A stretch of DNA of 64,000 nt from Xylona heveae TC161 (lineage: Eukaryota > Ascomycota > Xylonomycetes > Xylonales > Xylonaceae): positions 1,555,726-1,619,725 of the forward strand of contig NW_017264193.1 of the NCBI RefSeq assembly GCF_001619985.1. Reading direction: 5' to 3'. This document shows positions 34,145-44,885 of this stretch, piece by piece. Each line of letters starts with the position of its first letter. The first letter of the stretch is position 1. A program made the translations under genes and the position numbers. The notes below the pieces were generated by a model. The model was given only the letters and a program-made list of their open reading frames with translations, had not been told where the DNA came from and ran no database searches.

Positions 34145-35804
34145 TCAAGCAACGCCAGGTGCCTCGTATAAGTTCCCAGATTTTGATAACACAGTGCCTA
34201 GTCCCCGGTGCACCTCAGCTTGAAAAGGCTCAAAAGGCACACGCTCACCATCAATGCTGATATAACCATCTTCCTGATCTTTCGGCGATATTCTATAACC
34301 CGAAATCTTTTGATATTTGACATGTGGCATGTCAAAAAAGGTCCCTCCTTCAACTGCTAGCAATGTTTTGAGCGCAGACATACGGCCGATATCGCCATCA
34401 ATACAAATAAGATCAAGGCAGCCGTCATTAGGTAGGGTAGCAGGGAAGAAATTTGCGTCGGCTGCCATATATGCCATGTTACCAGCATAGAAGTTGCCCA
34501 TTTTGTCGTACGGCACCATCGACCAGCCCTCTGGGAGTTTGTCATTGACAGTCCCATACTTTAACGTAGGCAGTCCATCTCCGATACCCTTGTTATCGCC
34601 CTGTCCGGTAAAAGGCCCTCGTTTTGTGCTGATTGGGGCCCGATTGCCGAGCTCCGCACAATACCGCTCTCTAATCGACGCCTTATCATCCAGTTCGACT
34701 GCGACAGCAAGGTCACATGGATACACTGTTTGACCAAGAAGCCTAACCAGGAAGCCCCATGTAAATCGCGCACTGCCCATCCACCGAAGATTCTCTGTCC
34801 CCAAATCACACTCAGCAACAACGCCAACGGACTGAGACAGAAACGAAAGTGTCCGCCGGCCTCCTTGAGTGATTGATACGAGGTCTAATGGTGTTTTGAC
34901 TCCCTTAATGACGGACAATGCACACAAGCTTGCGCTATCCGTACCAGCCAGGTTCCAACTCATGGCATTGCCTGAACCGCAGGGAAGTTGAACCACGGCT
35001 AACCTTGCAAGTGCTCTTCGTGCATCTGCTCTCTTTCCCAGCCCGTTGAAAACCTCATGCGGAAGGCCATCACCTGAACAACAGGCAATTACATCGTACT
35101 TGTTGATGTCGAGAGCCTCCGTAATGGTCACTGCGTGGCCTTGATATTCGGTCTCTTGCACGTCCAATTCGCATCGGGCAGCAGCGAAAATCGGTTTGAT
35201 CTCTTGAGAGAACAACGTTCGTGCTTTACCTTGGCCACCGAATGGGTTTACTAAAACTTTTATACGCTTCCTTTGCTGGGCTTTTCCATATGCATAGTCA
35301 AGAAGTCTTGACACCCATGCCGCCGCCTTTTGCGGCTCTATTTTCTGAATACTATGTCTATAGCTCGCTGCTCGAATCTCGTTCTTTGAGAGTCTTTGTG
35401 CATAATGTACGGCGATTTCGTTACCAGCAAGGTCAGCCCAGAGGATGTTGAAAAGGGGAATGGTACGAGTGGCTTTAGCACCTGTAGAATACCATGTCAG
35501 CAATGAAAATTTCCTTGTTTTTTCTACTCAGAATATACCATTTGGTAGGATGCCGCAGCAGTTTCGTGCTTCTCTCTTCACAAACCCCTCATCTACAGTT
35601 AAATTAGCGTCCACGTTTCAAAGGCTCCTTCAAATAAAGAGAAGTACCGAAAATAATTAGCGCATCTGAGCCTAATGTCAGCGAGGCATTCGCGTCCAAT
35701 GTTAAAGTTGACTCCGCTGTGAAAACTCGCAAGTCCTCTGCCCCAGTAGAGTCAGCGTGTACGTCGCTGAAGGGATCTCCTTCTAATTGATTTGAAGCGG
35801 TCAT
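34145..35804 (-). CDS. Long-chain-base (sphingosine) kinase, Lcb4/Lcb5 type
   Basis: Three minus-strand exons: 35648-35804, 35539-35592 and 34145-35481, giving 515 residues. Exon 2 is only 54 nt but restores the family sequence (DEGFVKREARNCCGILPNG) between an N-terminal PH-like segment and RTIPLFNILWADL. The diacylglycerol-kinase-type catalytic domain starts with KVLVNPFGGQGKAR (nucleotide loop). It continues with CCSGDGLPHEVFNGL (the SGDG catalytic signature) and QLPCGSGNAMSWNLAGTD. The C-terminal half has the conserved NDGCLDLICIDGD and YISIDGERVPFEPFQAEVH. The enzyme phosphorylates sphingoid bases such as phytosphingosine to their 1-phosphates, which act in heat stress, Ca2+ homeostasis and sphingolipid turnover; yeast homologues sit on endosomal, Golgi and ER membranes. 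The N-terminus starts at the first ATG, 35804. Confidence 0.93.
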
Positions 35805-36592
35805 ATTCCGCTCCGACAGGGTGATGTGCTAATAATTGATTAGAAAACGCGTTGCGAAGGTTGAAATAATGCTTTTCTTTACTTCAATAGGATCTCCGTT
35901 CTTCATAGCCCTTATTCCATCTGTCCTAACCCTACAAATGGCAGGGTCTTCCAACTGCTGCTCAAGAAGTTGGTCCTTATCCCGTCATATCCACATATCC
36001 TGGAAGTTACAGATCCTCAAGCCGGTTATCGCTTACAGCCGAGATCCGACAACGGCAAACAATGCAAACTTGCACCCGCGCACGGTGTCTCGCAAAACAG
36101 TGACAGCACAGCACGTCAAGAGTAGTGGATTTAGCAACCGAGCCAGCGCCAACCCCCTCGGCCCAAGTGCTTCTGATAAACCGGTTTGGATAATACGAAC
36201 AATTACATCTTGACGTTCGCTCTAGCAAAATTTAACTTGTGTATTATTCGATCGTTTTCCCTTAAAAATAAAATGCGCAATAATGATAGACGAAGAGGTT
36301 TCGGTTGCCATCGGCTTAAAGGAAAAGCTCAGTCCCCGTTGCGCATTATTTATATGATTTTTTAGTGTGAGTGGACTATGCAGGCACGGGTCGTTATGAG
36401 TTGCTCATTTTGCAACCACTGAATATTGAGACACTATCATTCAAAGTCCCAAAAATTACAATGGAATAGAGTACATGCGGAAGCGGGAGGGGAAATGTGA
36501 AAAGACTCCGGGAATTAGTACGCCGTTTTCATACAAAGAAAAAAGCAAGCAAAACTAAATGCGATTGCATCACGAATCTCCAAACAGAATCT
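35805..36592. other. Intergenic region upstream of the LCB kinase gene
   Basis: About 790 bp holding the LCB kinase promoter and the sec26 3' region. A 9-bp perfect inverted repeat (AATGCGCAA at 36272 and TTGCGCATT at 36339) is present. The 125-codon plus-strand frame at 35836-36213 has no recognisable content. Confidence 0.5.
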
Positions 36593-39500
36593 CTAAGCCT
36601 TGTTAAGACCTTTAAGAGAGCCAAGGCTGAGTGCTAGACCTTGGGAGCGGCTTCGAATCCGGACGAAACCAGTCACAGGTCCGTTTTCGCCTTCCTTTTC
36701 AATGCTCACGTTTGCAAGAGCGTCCTCTCCTACTCTATGGTTAGCAAGGATATCTGGGTAAAAAANNNNNNNNNNGGGGGGGGGGTTGGTTTACCAAAAA
36801 CACTGCGGGCGTAAAGATTTGCGCTCAGGAACTGGCAGTCGCCTTGCAACGATGCTTCAGGAGTGAGACAGTTCATGTTGGTGGATGCCATCAGTTGTGA
36901 CAGGAAATCTCTTAGAGACTTAGCCTTAGAGTTGATGTTAACCTTGTTCTCCCATTCAAATTCAGTCCACATTGTGCGGAACTGCGTCTCAGTGCATGTG
37001 GCCGGCTGGATATAGTCCATGATATCGACATGCACGTCGCTTAAGATGACGACGTAGCTTTCAGTCGAACTTGGGCCATCATAGACAACATTTCCAAAGA
37101 TGACGCCGGTATCTGTGGATGAAACTCGAATAGTGGCCTGGACATTGAGGAAATCATGCGGGCCAAGATTCTGCGTGGTCGGGCGCTCCACAACCTTCAG
37201 GTCACCTAGCGTGGCGAATTCAACCGATAAGTTCTGAAGAGTGTCCGTTGTCTGGTTAACCAGAAGAACATCAAGGACAATATCGAATTGATGGACTTTG
37301 ACGTAGGCCTCAACGTAGACTGCATCTGAGAAACCGGTGAGCTGAACGACTCTGCTCAACTTCGAAGATAAGTCCTCCACAGTAGAATCACCCCCGGTTG
37401 CTTTTTCAAGATCTAATTCAATTTCGTCCGCACCATCAACCGTTGTCTTTTTGGTCAGCTGTCGAATATTCAATACGTCGTCTACTTGAATGGCGCTCTT
37501 GGCTCTCTCATCAGCCTCCTTAGCAGCGCGTTTCTTGTCCTCAACTTGAATCATGTCTCGGAATGCTTTCCTCGTATCATTCAAAAAGATAGTCTCAAGT
37601 TCTTTCTTCTCAGCAAACTCGGCAAGCGAGCGGATACATGACATGATTCTGTCCACGGAATCTTCATCGATAGGAGCTTTGACGAATTGAGATTGACCAA
37701 CACGAATGATAGAGATCATAATAAGCATAGCCTCAGCCCTGAGCGCGTTTGTTCGCGCAGCGTCCTGAGAGATCTCAGAGTGCCGCATAACCAATTTCGT
37801 CAATGTGGACGAAAGCACGGTTGCAAGGAAGTAATCTCCATCAAGGATCAATTGCCTTAATGGGGGCTTCTGTGCCGCTTTGACGGCTTCCAATCTTGCA
37901 GCCGTAGCCGACTCACTAGTCAACGCACTCTCTGAAGCGTACGTGCCATCGGCAAGTACTCTGCGAGATCCAGTAGGCGCAGAAGGTTTGGCATGACCGT
38001 TGAGTTGCTCCTTGGTCTCGCCATCTTCATTCTGGGCCTCATCAAGTAGTCGCTGTTCAGAGGCCAGAATTGGAATCTCTCCCAAGCTAGCGCGGATGCG
38101 TTTCCACGCCTCTCGAATGTCGTCTGCCTCAAGCGAATATTCTCCAACAATCCAGAGCGCGCCTCTGTATACCTTTCCGGCACGAACTTCACCAAGAGTT
38201 TGAACAAGGCGTTCGACAATCGAGGGTCGGAGCTGGGGGAACTTTTCGACCACCTCTTTCACAAATGTAATGACATCGACAGCAGAAGTATTGTTGAGGT
38301 CGGCAATGAAGTCCATGAGCAGACCCACGACACTGGCGGCCACTTCGGAGAACTTGATAGCACATTGGTGGATAGAGTGGATGAGAAGTTGCCTGTACTC
38401 GTTGTTCTTCGTATTGATCAGCTTCAATTCACTTCCTTGATGCCATCGCAAAAACTCACCTTCTCATACTGCTCATCGACTGTTTTTGAGAGCTCTTTCT
38501 TCAACAACATGACAACTTCCTCAACATTTCTGCTTGAGACCATTTCAAGGGCGATGGAGAGTGCTTTCCGTCTGACATCAATATCGGGGCTAGAGAGAAC
38601 CCGCAAAATCTCCATCGTCAGATCATCCAAAACGCCCTCATTCTTTTGCCGCAGCTGATCAACCCGGTCAAGCACGATCAGTTTGACATTGTTGTCTGCT
38701 TCCTTAATGCTAAGCTCAATAAACTTCGAGGCAGCTGCCTTAACAGCTACGGGATTGTTCGTAAGGGCAGTTAAAGACGAGGCCGCTTCGTAGACCACAG
38801 TCGTGGCCCCAGCCTCAAGAAGATCGAAAATCAATCTCAGGTAACGTGCCTATATACTATCAGCGTATTGGGTCTCTTTGTCTTTCCCAGCCTTTGCCAT
38901 TGCGTACCTTGTTCTGAGGGCTTTGCACAGCATCCTTCCGGATGAACTCAAGTTCAACAAGTTGCAAGAGCTCGTCTGCATTTGCGATGCCCTCAAAAAC
39001 AGTGCTGAGATATTCGAAGGCTTTTTGGTGGCTAATAGCTGTCAATGCAGCGAAAGCATTGCGTTTGCAGGTGTGGTCTGTTTCACCTTCGAGGAATGTT
39101 TGAAGGAGCTCCGGCGCATCGGGAATAAGAGCTTCTGAATGCTGGTATACAGACGAAATGGCGAATACTGCATTCTTCCGCACATATGCGTGGCGATGTT
39201 CCAAACACGCTCGAGCAGAAGATATTAATGGTTCGATTAATTCGGGTTCCCGGAGCTTGGAAAGGAAACGGAGGGTGTTACCCCTGATGTATTCGTTGGG
39301 ATGTTGAAGGTCATTTCTGATGCCGTTGCTGTTGATATAATTGATTAGTATAACCCTGAAGCATGTTGGGAAGGGACGCATCAGATCATACCAGACCAAA
39401 ATCATTTCCTGCTTCAACTTCCCAGTCGCATCCAACTTCGGACATATTTCGTAATAGAAGTATAGCAGCTTCTTCAACGACTTGCTCTTTGAAGGCATGA

Positions 39501-39696
39501 CGAATCTGATAATATGCATCAGGAGTTGAGGCATGGGATCGCCGTTAAGCATGATGGTCAGAATCCGCTTCATCGTATCCAGCTTCGTTTCATCGTTCCC
39601 TTTCTCCAATTGGGTCTTCAACTCTTGGACAGTGGGCTGATCGGCCGCATTATCCATGTGCACCAAGCTGTACGCATGGTCCAGGAATGATGCCAT
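36593..39696 (-). CDS. sec26: Coatomer subunit beta (beta-COP)
   Basis: Five minus-strand exons: 39392-39696, 38908-39328, 38460-38849, 36795-38406 and 36593-36729. They give 954 residues, the normal beta-COP length. The N-terminal adaptin-like HEAT solenoid is clear ([60 protein letters not shown]). The C-terminal appendage begins around [20 protein letters not shown] and includes [20 protein letters not shown]. The protein ends GSLKGLNKA. Beta-COP is part of the COPI F-subcomplex and pairs with delta-COP in vesicles that retrieve proteins from Golgi to ER. The first intron (39329-39391) is 63 nt and free of stops. The last intron (36730-36794) contains a 10-N assembly gap beside a G run, but its splice sites are intact. 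It is divergent from mago with 485 bp between starts. Confidence 0.97.
36766..36775. other. Assembly gap (10 N) inside the last sec26 intron
   Basis: Ten N bases sit between an A run and a G10 run (36776-36785). Both splice sites of the intron are on known sequence, so the coding region is unaffected. The true gap length is unknown. Confidence 0.99.
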
Positions 39697-40181
39697 AGTG
39701 GAAGGTAATTTGAGGATTCGATCCTCTGCGTTATGAACAATAACGATATAGGTCCTTCAGAATATGATCGTCGAATCAGCGGACCCCTTAGGACGCGCGG
39801 AGTATGGTAGCTGGTTGGTCCGATAGCTCCGCTGCCTCCTGGGAGGGGAATAAGGGATCGGTGCTAGTAATCAGTATGCGGCTTTAGACAGTCCGCAGAG
39901 CGAGAATGGAGACAAATTGGCTTCTAGAGAACAGAGTCTCAACAGCTGGCGACCTGAAGCTACCTGACAACAACGTCTCGATCCTCCACCAGGAGTCGGG
40001 AAGTTCACACTTGTCCCAAAGTGCGTGCCATGTTTAGCGAGGATTAGCTTGGTCGTGATGTTCTCTACGTCGTAACTTCGTACCTTGTAGCAACACCCCA
40101 CCGAAGCCTATCAAACCACGAAACATCATAGTACAGGTCACTCTACGAGTTGACTGTCTGTCAAAACCCTCGTCCCTCATC
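39697..40181. promoter_or_regulatory. Shared upstream region of sec26 and mago
   Basis: A 485-bp intergenic region between divergent start codons of two housekeeping genes, which must include both promoters. No specific site is claimed. Confidence 0.6.
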
Positions 40182-40964
40182 ATGAGCGCATCAAACGAGC
40201 CCTTCTACGTTCGCTACTAGTAAGGAAACATCTCTGCCCAGGTCTGCCAGTTGCTGACTGTTTGTCTCCAGCGCTGGACATTCTGGGCGGTTTGGACATG
40301 AATTTTTAGGTAAATAGAGGATGACAATATTTAATTTGAAGAGACTACGGCTGACAATTGCCATAGAATTCGACTTCCGCGCCCTCGGCGACGGCCGCAG
40401 CGCCTCGGCGCGATATGCCAACAACTCGAACTACCGGAATGATTCCCTGATCCGCAAAGAGAGTGAGTCTCTCTGTAACGGATGACATCGAATATCGCTA
40501 AAACCCAGACAGTGTGTGTCAGTTCCCTGGTGATTGCCGAAATAAAGCGCATCATCAAGGAGAGTGAAATTATGAAGTAATGGCAGCCATGCTCCACGCT
40601 CTTCTCCAGCTAGCCTGCTGATTATACTTAGGGAGGACGATGCCAAATGGCCCCAGAAAAACAAAGACGGACGACAAGAGCTCGAGATTCGGATGGGAAA
40701 CGAGCATATTTCATTTGAGGTATATTTGATATTTGAAAGCGACAATGGGGACTCGGGCTAAGGAAAGCAGACCGCGAAAATCGGATCGCTTGTCGATGTG
40801 ACTGAATCGGCCGACCCTGAAGGGCTGCGCGTCTTTTACTACCTCGTTCAGGATCTCAAAGCGCTGGTGTTTTCATTAATTTCTTTGCACTTCAAGGTTT
40901 GAATCACTGATCCGACTATCGCGATTGACACTGACAACTTTTTCTGTAGATCAAGCCAATCTAA
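40182..40964 (+). CDS. mago: Exon junction complex core protein Mago nashi
   Basis: Seven very small exons: 40182-40219, 40272-40309, 40367-40462, 40513-40576, 40632-40719, 40771-40896 and 40950-40964 (154 residues). None is long enough to stand out as an open frame, so the gene is easily missed. Joined, it reads as Mago throughout: [100 protein letters not shown] and the final HFKIKPI. Compared with the metazoan protein (about 146 residues) there is a short insertion, [10 protein letters not shown], before RYANN. Mago binds Y14; with eIF4A3 the dimer marks spliced mRNAs upstream of exon junctions and affects transport and decay. Finding it intact implies that the lineage keeps at least the Mago-Y14 part of the exon junction complex. 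Confidence 0.95.
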
Positions 40965-41864
40965 GCTCTTGGAACGGAATTTTTATCGATGGCAGGAGTT
41001 GACGGAATTGCCTCTTATTTTAACTTTTCTTTTATTCCTTTTCCTCTGATAAATTGAAATTCTTTGTGGGTTTACAGTGTCCTGAGCGGATTTAAAAAGT
41101 TAATCATGGATTTCATTCGAAGTATATCGGAGCTTGAAAACACAGAATTGTCATTGCGAGTGGAAATAAAAACAGCCAAAATGGTCCTAGAATCTCTCAT
41201 GCTTTTGCGATGGAAGTCTTTATGACACCGTTGAGATTGAACTTGGTATAATTTTGAACAGCAGACTAAGGAGGGTTCTATCAAATTCCCTTTTTCCTAT
41301 ACTATTAGCAGCAACTGTTGGATCTATATGTCATAGAGTCCGTGCGTCAACAAATCAAAGTCCCTATCAGTCATCAAGCGTCAGTAATTGATGAACGGCC
41401 ATAAAATGCTGTATCAATAACATAATTTAGATGACTCTAGATAAATTACTAAAATCAACTTGAAGTACAAAGTCGACGTCCGGGCAACGGTGACGGTCTC
41501 GAGCCTAGATGAAAACGTAAAGGTGTCAGGCAAATGGTGGAGTGAGTTCTCCGGGCGTCTCGACCACCGCCTCAGAGACGAGGCCTGGAGGCCTCGGAGG
41601 GGAGCGAGAGGCGGAGAGGAACCGGGAAAAGGTGGCGAGAGAGCCCAAGCGAGCACACCTTCCCCAATGAGGGACCCCCGCTAATTCGATAAGCGCAACC
41701 AGCACTGGATGTATGGCATGGAGAACCCGTCAATCCGATATGCCCACAAATTCCATTGCGTCGAGCTCTTCGACCTGATCAACCTACACCTTTGCTTTTC
41801 CCCGGTCAAGGAATTGTACCTTTAGCGCACCAAGTTTCATGTGCTGAACATTTCATTTGCGCTC
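40965..41864. other. Intergenic region between mago and gid4
   Basis: About 900 bp holding the mago 3' region, a GC-rich purine stretch (41570-41650) and the gid4 promoter and leader. The 74-codon frame at 41460-41684 is not recognisable. Confidence 0.5.
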
Positions 41865-43051
41865 ATGCCGACTCCGAGTGAGGTTCTGGCGCATACCGCG
41901 CCTGTGTCTGATACCCAGATGCAACGGTCACCGCATCCAACCTGCCCACCTGAGGAGGCGTGGGCTGGTCGACGACGGATACCTTCCGCCGATCGGTCAA
42001 ATCACGAACATGACGACACGGAGAGGCTGTCTGGTACAGCTTCTCAGCAGGACACAAGACCGCAGGCGGATCATCCTTCGCCGAGCAATGGAATTCGGAT
42101 TCGGCGCGTTTATTTGGATAATAAAATGGAAACTGAGGACGATGGTCCCACTATTGATGGCTCTACGGGAGATTCAACTAGTTCTATTGGTGCCGACACG
42201 TCTCAAGAAGCCAAGGACGATGATAGTTTGGAGTCCTATGGCACAACTGGCGGGGCGCCGTCTTCAACGCCTTCCATGAGTTCCGAATTCTCCAACGTCA
42301 GGGTATAGTACTTGGCCATGCCCCGTTAATCCTGGTATATAAGTATTCACTGTTAGGGAAGCTCATTCCGAGTACCTCGTCGTCTTTTCTTCGTCCCGGC
42401 AGCAAGTTTCACGGCTCTCAACAATCCGACCGTCAACGATATGACGTACAGGTAGAGATCAAGCATGTCGATATGAATGAATCCTTTCTCTGCGGCTACT
42501 TGCGCATACAAGGTCGGGCTCTTGCAGGACTTCGTGTTACACAGACGCAATATCTAACGCCTTTGAATAGGCCTCACCGAAGACCATCCGACACTGACCA
42601 CCTATTTTGAGGGCGAAATCATCGGCACCAAGTATACTTTCCATACCAAGCATCCGGAATGGGGTTCGAATGAAAAGGTCGATATGCAACATTGGCAGAG
42701 ATTTCCTGCCTTTCGACCATTGGCAAAACAAGCCAGACGCTCCGACTTCACTTTCAAGAATTTTGCTCAAAAGGAGAACATCTTCATGAGATGGAAAGAG
42801 TATTTCCTCGTTCCGGACCATCGCGTACGGACTATTTCAGGAGCAAGTTTCGAAGGATTTTATTACATTTGCTTTAATCAGGTAGCAGGCACTGTGAGCG
42901 GAATCTATTTTCACGCCAAGAGTGAAAAGTATGTTATCATCCTCTAACCGCTTTCCTCGCATAACTAACCGTTTGGCGTGGCAGGTTCCAGCAGCTTGAG
43001 CTCACTCATGTCGAGGACCACGGGTGTTTTGGAGCTCTGGAGTTTAGATGA
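41865..43051 (+). CDS. gid4: GID/CTLH ubiquitin-ligase substrate receptor Gid4 (Vid24)
   Basis: Four exons: 41865-42302, 42362-42512, 42571-42928 and 42985-43051, giving 337 residues. The frame of exon 2 was chosen by continuity: only an AAG acceptor at 42361 yields FLRPGSKFHGSQQ running into VEIKHVDMNESFLCGYLRIQ. The Vid24 beta-barrel is unmistakable from there to the end: GLTEDHPTLTTYFEGEIIG, VDMQHWQRFPAFRPLAK, FMRWKEYFLVPDHRVRTISG, ASFEGFYYICFNQ and GCFGALEFR. About 155 N-terminal residues are Ser/Asp-rich and probably disordered. Gid4 is the Pro/N-degron receptor of the GID E3 ligase, which in yeast drives destruction of gluconeogenic enzymes when glucose returns. The start is the first ATG of the frame; the frame is open slightly upstream only with a GTG. 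Confidence 0.94.
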
Positions 43052-43514
43052 TTTTCCTTCCTTTGTTCTCTTAATTCATGTAGCGATAGTCAGCGATGGG
43101 ACAGGGGACCGGAGTTCTTGGAGGCTTTTACCGGGCTTCTAACACGCTCCGCAATGCCGGCAACCAAGGTACATGCGCCGGTTTTGGTTCATGTTGCTTT
43201 GATTGTTCTCTTTTGTTTTGGATATTGTCTCCATGTTTGACCGAATTCTTTCAAAAGGGGGAGCGGTATATATCAGTTTTGGATTTGGATGAGTTGGGTC
43301 AATATCATGACATGCAGCGAAGCGAATTTTTTTTTTTTTTGAATGAAATTTTTTGGTCATATTTCGCAGCCCGAAGAGGCAGAGAGGAGAATATTCGAGA
43401 TGAAGTTGTTCCCATCTGCTTTATTGCTTGCAAAAGCTTTCCTCACCTCGGTTGATCCACGGACCGCTTTTGTATAATTGCTGTGATTCTGGCTGATCCC
43501 TTTCAATTCGGAGG
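43052..43514. other. Convergent 3' ends of gid4 and trm8
   Basis: A 463-bp spacer with both 3' UTRs and a T run near 43328-43340. No further feature was seen. Confidence 0.6.
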
Positions 43515-44523
<1,009 letters not shown>

Positions 44524-44885
44524 CCTACTTCATGCGATGTTTGAGGTGGCCAATCTATCAATTTGTAAATAGAGGGGAGGAGAAATAAAAAGTGATTTTG
44601 TTACCCATCGGAGTCTCCAGACGGAGCCGAAGGAAAGCGTCGCGGGAAGGAAACAATCTAAGCGAGAACCGGGAAGCTTTAGACCGGGAAACGACAATCC
44701 ATCGACGACTAAGATAATGATGTTGTTATCGTTTGTCCATCTAGGTGTTTAAAATGGCAGGTTGGCGGTGAACTCGTCTCATCTCCCTGGAGACGGCAAC
44801 ATTACAAGCGCAAGGACTTCCAGCGGCGAGCAATCCCGATCAAAGTCGTCATGCAGTGCCGAAATTTTTCGAAACGCCGAATACA
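44524..44885. promoter_or_regulatory. Compact divergent promoter of trm8 and the mdm1-type gene
   Basis: Only 362 bp separate the two start codons, so both promoters and 5' leaders are packed here. No specific element is assigned. Confidence 0.6.

Noticed and set aside
35836-36213. 125-codon plus-strand frame upstream of the LCB kinase gene
   Set aside because: No recognisable motif; it lies in a promoter region and has no supporting exons.
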